Shown here in pieces: positions 37,462 through 49,800 of a DNA stretch of 64,000 nt. Source of the stretch: Bradysia coprophila (lineage: Eukaryota > Arthropoda > Insecta > Diptera > Sciaridae). A program made the position numbers and the translations under genes. The notes under the pieces are model-generated. The model saw only the letters and a list, made by a program, of their open reading frames with translations, searched no databases and was not told the origin of the DNA. The first letter of the stretch is position 1; each line of letters opens with the position of its first letter. The stretch is taken from contig NW_023503509.1 of the NCBI RefSeq assembly GCF_014529535.1, forward strand, positions 1,488,001 to 1,552,000. The letters run 5' to 3'.

Positions 37462-40448
37462 ATGAGCTCAAATAATTACGCAGAGCAAGCTAATCGCATT
37501 TTGAGCAGTGAAAATCTGCAAAATGTCGGAACCATCGAGCAGGAACTAATAGACCGCAATTTGCTGCACGAATCTGAACGATTTCTATCATTTGATCGAC
37601 ACAGTGTTGCGTTCAAGCAGACAAAGGTCGAAACAACGGAACAGATTGATGGCCGTGTGAAAAAATGCAACGAATTGCGTGAACGATTGAAAAAATTCAC
37701 CAAAACCATGAGAAAATCGTTTCCACAAGCAGATCGTCATTGCGATAAACACCAAAACGCAAATCCAATCGAAGTGGCCGAATTATTGAATAAGCTCAAC
37801 GAGAAGGAAGTACCGATGCCGGACTTGGTCAATGTTTTACAGGCGGATGAAGCGGTCTTCCAGCAACATAAATCGAATATTGAGAAAGTGAATAAACTCA
37901 TGGAAACAGTGAAGGGATATGAATGTGCGATCAAAACTTTACCAGCTGTTGGCATGATCAGCGAAACGGTTACGCTTTTGCAAGAGGTGAGTTCTTATTC
38001 GACTTTGAATCATACTTAATGCATCTAGAAAGTATGTGAACAGCAGAGAACCATTGTCACATAACAGGAAAATACTTTCGCAAAACGGGTCTGGTGGAAA
38101 ATTAGAGAAAACGTGAAGTGAACTGGGTAATCCGTCACTCTATGGAAATTAGCTGGAAGTCGTTGAGTCAACAAAATTCAAGATTTTGTCCGATTCTTCC
38201 TTGAAATAATAATAATTTTATTTTCCGAGTGGGTAACCACTGGCCGCGTGTGCAAATAATGTTTTCTTTACGGTATCCAAATCCGATTTCCCGATTTTTC
38301 ACAGTTTCTTGGTAAAGAATAATTGTTTTCAATCTTACAGAAGCAACGTACCTGTGTAAATACTCTTTAAGGTTCCTGAACACGTATGACATCATTTCAT
38401 CAGAATTTTTCTATAGTGCGAACCATCCGGATTCCGGAATAAAAATGTATTTATGAAGAAAAATAGCGCGATCTGTTGCTTTGAAATGACAGAGGAAAAG
38501 TATTATTGACTAAAGTTACACTATTTGAACGTTTCCGAAAGGAAGAAAGTCGATTAAAGATTTTTTTAAACCTTAAGTCACGCGCGAATATTTTCGTTTG
38601 ATCACTATTACAGTTCAATGCTTTTACTTTACTAGGGAAAAAATTTGCTCTTTCCCAAGCTAGGAAAAAGTCTTTTCCTCACTCGTAGAGGGTCGTGTGA
38701 GGTGTAATTCAGTCTTTTTCGGTTGAACATTTCAACTGCACATATCTCATTGTGGATGCATTTTAAGCCCAATAAGACCCTATATGCAATGGAAGTACAT
38801 GCAATTACCTTTACAATGTCACCGCACACGACCCTGTACGACTCGTGTAACTGGAGAAATTTTTGTATAAGAAAATCACATGTTTTCGGTTTTTGATCAC
38901 CTCCGACCAGCCACACAAGCTTCGAAGAATTTTATGGAAAGTGGTTTTGGCTTCTAGGGTCGAATACATTTCTTGACACATACGAAAAATTCCACTGGAA
39001 AATGCGTCGGATTTCGGTCGGATGTTTTTCAAAAGAGTCCCTCGAAGGAATTTTATATCTTGTACCACTATGAGTACTCATCTGGATACAAGATATCAAA
39101 TTCCTTCACTGGTATAATAGTAATATAATATTCTTTCTATTCCTACAAAAGATCTCGATTCGCTTCCCGTTGTATACTCACCTGTTATCATCTAATCATT
39201 TTAATTCCAGTTCGTTTCCCACTATTTCGTTTTTTTACAATTTTCTACTTTTTCAATCAATTCTCGATCTCGATTGAAAGGACAGATTTTCCGATGTCTC
39301 GATTTCCATTCCTTTCCCGTTTTCTGGTCATTTCCCGATTTCAGTCCGTTTCCATATTTCTAGTAATTTCCGAACTGTGGTCCTTTCCCGATTTCTAGTC
39401 ATTTCCAGATTTTTTTGGACATTTCCCAATTTATGTTCATTTTCTCGATCTCTAGTCACTTTCCCACTTATTTTCTCCTTTTCATTAAACTGATCTCCAC
39501 ATAAAAATGTAATTTTGGTGGGTTTCGTTTGTTTCTTTCGTTTTATTTGTTCCACAAGTATTCCACCACATAGAAGTAGCGTTTGTCTTTACGTTTCTTC
39601 AATTCTACACGTACGTGTGAGTAAAATGACACTCTTTACGCTTCTTTCGTTGACAACATGTAGAACGATGTTAATTTGTCGAATGCTAACAAATTAAAAT
39701 ATTTTATTGAGTTGAGTTTACTTCTTCCCGCAAAAACATTTCCAGATATCCTGGATACACATTATTTGCACACGGGCCACGGGTAAAAAATCTGTCTCAC
39801 CAATTTCAATTCCACTAACCCCACTAAGCTCCATTTCTTATTTCCAAAAATTCCATCGCCAATGGATTGGCTTGTCCCATGGTTGCTGATCAAGCTTGTC
39901 GTCTGCTTGCAATGATTTTGTTACTGGCGACTGAATGAAAATCGCGAATTAAAAATGGGAAAATGGATGGACTGAACGCACTTCAAGCATGAGTGATCAC
40001 AGTGGTTAGCTGAAGGCAGTAGTATACTCTATTTTACATGAAAATGTTTTTACGTTTGTATCATACACTTTCCAGTTTCAGAACTCTATGTATAGAGTAC
40101 TACTCATGCTTGAAGTGTGTAGATGGGCTTCAAAATTGGATCAGATGTTTAACCTTGACCTCTACCGACATAAACATATCACAATCGAATCTTCTACTTC
40201 CTTCGATCTACGCATATTTTCCATCAGATAATTCCATAGATTCGCCGCTCATTTTGCCACTTATCATTAATCGACAAAATTCCATAACAAAATACAACTA
40301 TAATGCCCGGTCTCTTTACCAGATAATCAACGATGTCGATTACCTCAATGAATCCGAAACGATGTACGCTGGTCTTTCGAAGCAGGCACCGTGCTATCTT
40401 TACGACCAAGAAGTCAAAGATCTATCCAATCATCTATACATGCAATAA
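37462..40448 (+). CDS. Coiled-coil protein, gene model incomplete
   Basis: Exon 37462-37986 is well supported: 175 codons from ATG, good codon use, ending at GAG followed by GTGAGT. It encodes a largely helical, charged protein with Glu/Lys-rich coiled segments (about 45-85 and 130-175). The best downstream partner is 40323-40448. That stretch follows a pyrimidine-rich acceptor (TCTCTTTACCAG), is in matching phase 0, adds 41 residues to a TAA, and is followed by AATAAA near 40581. Joined, the product would be 216 aa. I do not recognise it confidently. The spacing of Leu, Glu and Lys-Thr-Leu-Pro residues in the second half faintly recalls dynactin p24 (DCTN3), which is similar in size, but this is too weak to name. 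The 2.3-kb intron carries repeats C and F. Exon 1 is firm; the terminal exon is tentative. Confidence 0.5.
38690..39050 (+). repeat. Dispersed repeat C, copy 2
   Basis: Diverged match to 15440-15800, same orientation, inside the putative intron of the coiled-coil gene. Shared blocks include TGTAACTGGAGAAATT and GTGGTTTTGGCTTCT. Confidence 0.6.
39044..39108. repeat. Hairpin, about 24-bp arms
   Basis: GAAGGAATTTTATATCTTGT pairs with ACAAGATATCAAATTCCTTC across an 18-bp or so loop. It directly abuts the end of repeat C copy 2. It may be a tiny foldback element or the terminus of that repeat. Confidence 0.45.
39975..40121. mobile_element. MITE family F, copy 2
   Basis: Same ends (ACGCACTTCAAGCATGAGTG) and interior as 23305-23460 but in the opposite orientation, about 147 bp. 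Confidence 0.65.
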
Positions 40449-40545
40449 CGTCATACGAAACAACGAACTCTGGTCTTTGGCGAAGCAGTGCCATCTTTAT
40501 GCCGATGAAATCAAAGATTCGTCCTCTCATTTGTACATACGATAA
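40367..40545 (+). repeat. Tandem duplication of a short coding-like segment
   Basis: About 80 bp at 40367-40448 recurs, diverged, at about 40465-40545. Both copies translate to similar C-termini ending HLYMQ-stop and HLYIR-stop, sharing the pattern KQ-C-LY--E-KD-S-HLY, although they sit in different frames of the genomic strand. This suggests a duplicated terminal exon. Confidence 0.5.
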
Positions 40546-40800
40546 TTTAGAATTTTTTTTTTATTTTTTTCCTTTATTTTAAATAAACCACAATACATTG
40601 TCGCAATTGCAAATGTTTTCCGTTTTCCTGTCTCTCTCTCTATATATAAATTGTTGAGTGTTTAAGTCATAGCTTCTACATTATGTGGTAAATGGTGACA
40701 CTACACACTATCTGGTTAGCATAAACGTTTAAAATCTAGAATTAAAAAGTCACAAAAAGAAATTTTTCTTAATTAAAATCCACTAAAATCCACACACAAT

Positions 40801-43800
40801 TCAATCCATATCATCGTCATCGTCCGATATTGCATACTTTTTCTGCTGTGCCGATCGCTTTCGACGGGCCGGTGGCACTGGTGTCGCTTTCTTGCTGGTC
40901 GACGGTGTCGATTGGCTGGCTTTGGGCATTTTCAATTTTTTCATGCTATTCGAGTCGTCCTCCGAATTGTCGTCGGGCTGTTCCTCATCGTCGGATATGT
41001 CGTCCAAGTTGGTCTTTTGCTTGGCATCGAAAAATACCGACTGCAAATTGATGCTGTCCTCGTATATCAGCGATGCTTCTTCGTTGTAGATCTGCGCATT
41101 TTGACACAGCTGCACGAAGTCCTTTTCCAAATCGGTGAAATCGGAGTACCGGCCGTCTTCGATGCGTTGAATGATCTTCTTGATGTCGACCGGCTTTTTG
41201 ATGATTTCGTAGTAGTCGGGCAGTTTCTGGCGCGACGGCAACTTCATGAACGGATCGCTCAAAGTGCGTCCCTCAGCATCGGTGTACTGAATGACGGACT
41301 GCATCACTCTATGCATTTGTTTCTTTACCTTTGGATCAGCTGGTCGTTTACGTTTCAGCGGCAAATCACCGTCCGAGTCGTCAGAGTTATCCTTTCGACT
41401 CTTTCGTTTTCTCGATTTCTTTCTCTTGTCACGATCATCTTCATCCTCTGGATTGTCGTCGAAATCTTCTTCACCATCGATTGCCTTCAACCATTCCTTC
41501 TCCGTTAGGCTGTCCGTGTAGTCGACTTCTTTTCTCTGCCTGGCACCACGTCCCTGTATGCTTTCCTCTTCACCATAATCGAAACGATCGACTTCATCAT
41601 CCTCTTTAACCAACCAATCGGGCAATTCATCTTCAGTAATAAGTCGAGCCTTTCCGTTCAATTCCCTTTCCTTACGCTCGATGTCCATGCGCTTGAACAG
41701 CTCCAATTCATCTTCGCTACGCGATATCATCAAATTGATCACTTCATCATCGGGTACCTCGTTTTCTTCCTCTTCATCGGCATCGTCTTGATGAAGGATA
41801 CTCTGCAAGAATTGTTGCCGCTCCGAACCGGTCGATTTCTGATCGAACATACCAGCCTGAATGACTTTCTCGTCCATGTTCAATTTGTAACGGGCAGCAG
41901 CTAGAATTCGTTCCTCCACCGAATTAACCGTCATCAGACGCAACACACGAACTTCATTTCGTTGACCGATACGATGGGCACGATCTTGTGCCTGAAGATC
42001 CTGATGGGGATTCCAATCGGAGTCGAAAATGACGACAGTGTCAGCAGCTTGAAGATTCAATCCCAAGCCACCAGCACGGGTAGATAGCAGAAAGACGAAG
42101 TAGTCCGAGTCTTTAGCGTTGAATTTCTTTAGAAGATCTCCACGATCTTCGGATTTTGTTGTACCATCCAAACGGAGATACCTGAAATCGGAATAGACAA
42201 AGAATTACATTCACAGTCCGAGAACGAATACGGGTCTGCGTGCTGTACTTACGAAAATTGTCGCCATCCCAAATAATCCTCGATAATGGTCATGCACTGG
42301 GTCATTTGACAAAACAGCAACACACGATGATTGGTTGCCTTCAGTTTCGGCAGCACACGATCCAATAATTCAAATTTACCGGACACACGATACAGGTCTG
42401 GTCCACTGACCACTCCATGACCACCAATATGGTCGCAATATTTCTCTTCAATGTGCTGGAACATGAACGGATGATTGCACAGTTTTCGCAACTGAACAAT
42501 GGTATTCATCAAGGCCTTGGCTCCGCCTCTGCCTTTGCTGCCTTTCTCCGATCCGTCCGTGAGAAGAACACCCTTACTCTGCATGTGTCGGTACAGGACT
42601 TTCTGCAACGATGACATTTCGCACTTGATTATGTACTCGACCTTATCCGGCAATTGAGATTCGACTTCCTTCTTGAGACGACGCAACAAGAACGGACGCA
42701 ACACTTTGTGCAAACGACGAATGATCAAAATCGTTTCTTCTTCGTTTAGTTCGACCTTTTCACCGGTCGTTGCGAACGGTGCATTGAACCACTGTTCGAA
42801 TGTGGAACAACTTTTGAAAATTGATGGCAGCAAAAAGTTCAACAACGCCCACAATTCAGGAAGTTTGTTTTGCAATGGTGTACCGGTCAACAGTAGACGA
42901 TACGGAGCGTTGTAATGGGTGTTCAGCACTTGAGTCAATTTGCAGTGATGATTCTTCATGCGATGACCTTCGTCGATGATCATGTACTTGAACTGAAGCT
43001 TTGCCAAAACAGCTTTGTCTTTGATGACATACTCGTACGTTGTCAACAACACGTTGAACTTGGTGGCTCGCATATTATTTTGAATAGCTCGTCGTCCACC
43101 CGGTGATCCTTTATACGAAACAACGACAACTGATGGCGCCCATTTTTCGAATTCCAACACCCAATTGGACAGCGTCGACAGAGGAACGATAATCAGGTAT
43201 GGGCCGTTGACCTTTTTCCGTTCCATCAAATATGTGACCAAAGCGATCGTTTGAATAGTTTTACCCAAACCCATTTCGTCGGCCAAAATTCCATTTAAAT
43301 TGTTGTTGTACAGCGATACCAGCCACTCCAAACCTTTGATTTGGTATTCCTTCAATTTACCATTGACCAAAATCGATGCTTGTTCGGTAACCGATTCGTG
43401 AACGGTATGAGCAATGCTGTAGTATGTCTGCTCTTCAGTACGATATTCGTCGTCTTCCACTTTAGCTTTCTTGATGATCGCCTGCGTCTTCTCAGGATCA
43501 TCTTTTTTCGTTTCACTGATGCCATGATCTTCATCATCCGAATCACCTTCACTGTCGGTATCGACCCATTCGTATCCCGGATGAGCTTCCAACCAGCGCT
43601 GTAGATCGCGCAAAAATGGTGCTTCTTCGCCGGTTAACCGTTTGCCGGTGTTTTGATCCATGACAGTGACTCTTAAATCGGCTGCCGAACAGCTCTCGTC
43701 GATCATCGTGTATTCGCCACTCTGAAGCAATTCCTTCTTCCACTTCTTCTTGCGACGAATGTCTTCCTCTTTCTTCTTGCGCTGATCAACTTTGTGTTGC

Positions 43801-46800
43801 TTGACCATTTCGGTTAAATTGCCGATGTATTCGTCAGTTTGTGACAACAGGAACGCTAAACGTTTGTCTTTCTTCTGATCGATCAGTTTTCGGTATCCCT
43901 CTTCATCTTCAGCCATCAATCGACGCATACGTTCCTTTTCGATACGTTCTTGCTCTTTCTTCTGTTCCCTTTCGGCATTGGCATGATAGTTCATGATTGC
44001 CTTATTAATGCGGCCAAGTCTGGCTTGATTGTTGCGATGATATTCCTTGAAATCTTTGCCATGTTGAATGACAGCAGCAAGGAATTCCTGGTGCTTCTGC
44101 CGACGTTTGCGTTCGGCCTCCAATTTTTGTTGTTTTTCCAATTTCTCTGTAGCCCGAGCCTCACGCAATCCTTGACGTTTGGTCCGTTTGTAAGCTTTCA
44201 CGTTTACGGCCGTTTCCAACGTAGTGTCACGTCTAGTGCACTGAATTATTTCGCTTCGTAGTTGTCGTTGGAAATTTAGGACACGTAACGCACGTAGTTC
44301 AATTTGAGCTTGGATGCGCAGATCTTCGGGCATATTTGCCGGTAGATTTACTAATTCGTCCATACGCAGAGCTATACGAGACGCCATACGATTCTCTCGT
44401 TCTTGTAGAATGGTTATGGGATCTAAACCAGCTGGTTTGGCGACTGTCGTGAAACGTTGCTTCATGGAAATCGGAGCTGGTGCCGGCTTATCAGAACGAG
44501 GAACATTAGCAGAACCTTGTGAATTCGGCCGAGCTGGTTGATTGGGTTGCGTAAGTGCATTCTGTGATGGAGCCAAGCCTGGAGTCGGAGCAGTTATTTG
44601 TGGTGGTTGTCCGCCACTCGGTTTGTCTCCAGGTTTCATTGGTGGCTGAGCGTTCGGTGGAAGTTGCTGCTGTTGTGGTGGTGGTTGTTGTTGCTGTTGT
44701 TGCTGTGGAGGCATAATAGGCGGTTGTGGCTGGAGATGTTGTGATTGGATAGGCGGTTGGGGTTGTGGTGGCTGAGGCTGTTGTTGCTAAATTAGAAAAC
44801 AAAACCGTTGTTCAAAGGTCAATGCTTTAAATTCAATTTATTTGTCATACCTGTTGTTGTTGTGGTGGTGGTGGTTGTGGTGGTTGCTGTTGTGCCTGTG
44901 GTGGAGGAAGTGGCTGTTGTTGTTGCTGCTGTTGACCAATAAATTTTCACATTAAAAACTATCAAAATCATAATTGCAATCGAATTTACCTGTGCAGACG
45001 GCGGTGGACCACTTGGTGGATATGGGCTTGATGGTGGTGGTGTTGGACATTGCGGTGGCGCATCTTGTCTTATGACTGCCTGTATCTGCTTCGATAGTGG
45101 TTGATTACGTGCAAGTAAACGATAGGCCATGATTTGAGCACGCAGCAGTTGCATTTGATTGGAGCTCAAATTCTGCTGTTTAGACGTTGCACGCAGAGCC
45201 AACAGTTGAGAATAACTGAAAATGAGTTACTCTCTCAGTTAGATACCCGAAGCAAGTTAAGAAAAGTTTAGCTCCACTTACCGTGGATCCTCTTGCATTC
45301 CCTTTTCTTCCATCGAGTCAATTGCTCGTTGCAGTGCGTTTAGGTTTTCTTGACCAGGTGCTCCAGGTGGACCCTGAAAGTGAAAATTATTTTTAGTTAC
45401 AATCAACAGGTGCGTTGGATAAGGCGAACGGCAAATCTGTATCGAAAATTGTTCATGGTCACTCGCTGTACATTTCGATTGTTTGTATTCATGATGGTTG
45501 TTTCGTGTTCGGACTTCGATTGAAAAAAAAATCTTCCACTTTGTACTATTTGCAGTAGGACAATCTTATCTCACTTTCTTTGTGATATCTGAATGTTTTG
45601 CTATCGTTTTTTCTAAGAAAACCAGATTACGGTAAAATTAAATGTTGTAACACATTGATAACTTTAGCGATAAAAAGTCAGTGGCGCTCATAAGATCAGG
45701 TATTTATTTGGCTAGGTGTTCATTCGCTTCATAATAATTAGAAGTTGTGTCCAAAGGAAAAGGACATCTGGAAACGCAATTCATTTTAAGAATGATTCAA
45801 TTGACAATGGGAGAAAGAGACAGTCTTTTGCTTGCCTCAAATCTCTGGTGTCCTAGATATTTGTTGCTTATTGTAGAACGAGCGACGGAAAATCATTCAG
45901 AAGTCAACTAATTGTTGATTAGTCTATTCTAGCTTGGTGATAATTTTTGTTAACCTCAAAACCAACTTCCGATGCACCCATTAACATTATTATCATACCA
46001 AATACAGATTAGATCAAACAAACAAATGATAAAACGTTAGTGTCTGACTATCGAATTTGTGCTAGATCCAACATATAAAACAGAACAGAGAAATTAATTC
46101 TTCCGTTAGTGTAATGCAAACGGCGAAACTGCAATGATGGAGACGACTTTCAATGAAATCGAAAACGAATTGATTGATGACTGTTACAATTTCATAAATG
46201 TGTTGGCCATCGATGCTGGTACATTGGTGAAGAAAGGTTTCACGAAAGCGAAAAATGTGTCATACAAAACATCAAACGCTGACTTAGTAACTGAATATGA
46301 TCGTCGATGTGAACAGTTGCTCATCCAAGGAATACAGAATAGATATCCCGATCATAAGTAAGCAGATCACTCATGCAATCAACCAGCACATTTTATCAAG
46401 ATTTTCGTTCTGTAAAGATTTTTGGCTGAGGAATCAACATCAAAGTTGGAGTTAACTGATGATCCTACATGGGTAATTGATCCCATTGACGGAACGACGA
46501 ATTATGTGCACGGTATTCCGTTGATTGCCATTTCAATAGCTCTTGTGTTGAAAAAGCAAATAGTTATTGGGGTCATATACAATCCGTTGCACGAAGAATA
46601 CTTTAAGTGTCGTTTAGGACGCGGAGCCTATCTCAATGATGAGAGGATATATTGCAGCAAAACGGAAACGGTGGGTATGAGTAACCAATTCGATGAGAAT
46701 CTTATATTTCTTGGTAAACAAATTTTAAGCTTGAACAATCTGTCTATGCTCATGAAGTATCGATGGCCTCGGTGGAATGGCTGCGTGAGAAGAATATGAA

Positions 46801-49800
46801 GCGAGTCTATAAATTTGCATCTATTGCTCGGGGGTGACTACTAAACTCAATAAACCGAAGAGAATTTCATTAAAACGAAAACCCATCAAACAGATTGCGA
46901 ACGCTGGGAAGTGCAGCATTAACATTAGCATATGTTGCTAGAGGCTGCATAGATGGCTATCAAGTTGACGATCTGAAACCATGGGACGTTGCTGCCGGTG
47001 CACTACTGATACGAGAAGCGGGCGGTGTTGTTTACAAAACCGATGGAACGACCTTCGACTTCATGAATTCATATCTGGTGTGCGCAGGAACCGAAAAACT
47101 TTGCCAACAATTGATCGATGGAATAAAAGAGACAGATTCGTGGTCAATCAACTTTGGATGACTGTTCCATTCACATCGATGCGAATTAGAGTGGAACGCA
47201 ATTTCGTTCTAATTTTGTACAATCGTGTAGCGCAAACAGATTGTCGTAATCAGTCGGTGTATGTACTTCGTTGATAACATACGCCGCAATTATATATTCG
47301 TAATAAATTTGCTGAAGAAATTCAACATTTGGTTTAGATTGCGGTCGTAAAATATCATTCGTAAAACTAGGTAACGATAGAGTGAACGGAGCGGTGTAAT
47401 CTGATCAAAGTGAAAGCATTTTAGAAGGTTTGTTGTGTAGTGTAACCTTCAAACACATTAAAACGGTCAACTGGCCCTTTCACATTAAATGAATTATTTG
47501 AGTGAGCTCACAATGGTTTCATTCGAGACATCGATCAAGTTTAAATTGAAAATCATTTACTGAAGATAATCACAAAGCATTTGAAAGAGGAGATAACCGC
47601 GCGTTGTGTGTAACTCTGTTCGGTTTTCCCCTTATCTTCAAACATTTAATTTTCGAGAGTTTGTCACTGTTATTTCATCCACATTGATTCCAGTTAAGCA
47701 TTTTGAGACTTCACACTAATTGAAATACTCAACAGACTCATAAAGAATGTCAGGAACAACCGACGACATTTTGGCAAACGAATGCTATACCTTCGCATTA
47801 GATCTGGTGCGTGAAGCAGGTGCAATCGTCAAGACGGGATACGAAGAATTGACCAAAACAGTGAACACAAAATCAGGATCCTGGGATCTTGTCACCGAGT
47901 ACGATTCAAAGGTTGAAAATCTTCTAATCACAAGCATCACCGATAAATATCCCGATCACCGGTACGACTAACTGCCGTGAACAAATTTTTTGTCAATTTA
48001 ACGAAATTTGAACTGTTCCAGTTTCATTGCAGAGGAAACTAGGGCCGACGAGGTGCTGACCGATACGCCAACATGGATTATTGATCCAATCGATGGCACG
48101 AACAATTTCGTCCACGGCATACCATTCACCGCCATTTCGGTAGCATTTGCTTTGAAGAAACAATTACAAATTGGAATTGTCTTCAATCCGATTATGAACG
48201 AAATGTATACGGCACGATTGGGTCAAGGGGCGTATTTGAATGGAAAGAAAATTGCAGTGAGCAGTGCTGCGACGGTTAGTTGATCGAACTTTTTCTATTT
48301 AGAGATTTAAACTGAACCGAACTGATTTCCAGTTAGATGAGTCCATATATTGCCACGAAGTGTCCCTAGCTCGCAGAGAAGGCATACGTGATAAGCACAT
48401 GAAACGCGTGTACAAACTGGCTGCATGTTGTCAAGGGTAAAACTAACTTGATATTCGAATGCAATCGCACGACATTCACGATTTGTCTGATAAATGTAGA
48501 GTCCGAGCATTTGGATGTGCAGCATTAACACTGTCGTATGTGGCTCGCGGATCAATCGATTGCTATCATATTGACGATTTGTATCCTTGGGACGTGGCAG
48601 CTGGTGCTTTACTGATAACAGAAGCTGGCGGAAAAATTTACAAATCGAATGGAGCACCGTACGACATTATGGATCCGAATATTGTCTGTGCTGGAACGGA
48701 ACAGCTTTGCAAGGAACTTATTGAAGCATTGAACGGAGCAGATACATTTCCTTTAAGGCTGGAGTGACCTTTATTGGCGATATGACGTGTTTTAAGAGTA
48801 AAATTAAAATTTTAACTTACATTTGGCGGTATTTGAGGTTGATAACCACCCATTGGAGGCATTGGCGGACCTTGAGGCATCGGTAATCCTTGAGACATCG
48901 GCGGTCCTTGTTGCATTGGTGGGCCTATAAAATTGTAAATAAAGTTATTAAATGTAATTGTCGTGTTTTGTTTCCGACGAACGAAACTAGAAGAGTTCTG
49001 TGACAAAAAGACAATCGAACAAAACGACTGAAAGCGACTGACAAAACGATACATCCCGATCTTCGTTCACGAAATCAACGTCAATCTTCGTAAAAATGTT
49101 TTCAAATTCCTTAGACTTACCATGCGCTCCCATCGATGGATGATGTGACATATGCTGTGCATTAGGAGGCATATGCGATGGTGGAACACCTTGAGCAGAA
49201 TTCGGTGGCAATGGACCGTTCATGTGCGATGGATGTTGTGGTGGACCATGTGGATGTGGCTGAGATACATGGGAATTCGGTTGAGGTCCATGCGGAGGCT
49301 GGCCATGTAGATTGTTCTGCGGAGTTCCGTGTGGATGCGAATTCGGTGGTCCATGTGGTTGAGGACCATGCGAATTTTGTGGTCCATGTGGATTTTGGGG
49401 ACCATGTGGATGAGCAACATGGGGATTCGGAGGTTGTCCGTGTGGGATGTTTTGTGGTGCTCCATGAGGATGTGAATTTGGTGGTCCTGTGAAAATTTTA
49501 GATTTAGCAAACAGAAATTTCAAGAGGTTTTTTACGTGAATGCGGATATTTGTGGGCAGGTACTAAAGGGTGATTGTCACATCACGATCTTCGTTCAAGA
49601 AATTAGACCTTCGCATCTGGCAAAGTCTTTTCTACATTTAACATTTTTTACACTTACCATGTGCTCCCATCGATGGATTTGGCGGTCCATGCGGATTCGG
49701 TTGTCCATGCGGATTAGGCTGGCCATGCGGATTAGGTTGTCCGTGTGGATTTGGTTGGCCATGAGGATTCGGTGGACCATGAGGATTCGGTTGTCCATGT

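Noticed and set aside
40912-41508. 198-codon plus-strand ORF
   Set aside because: Antisense shadow of brahma's conserved bromodomain exon; no independent coding signs.
46671-46729. Open frame continuing past exon 2 of the first IMPase, suggesting a truncated gene
   Set aside because: Splicing GTGGGT to TTTTAAG restores the family sequence (HEVSMAS block) and matches the intron in paralogue 2.
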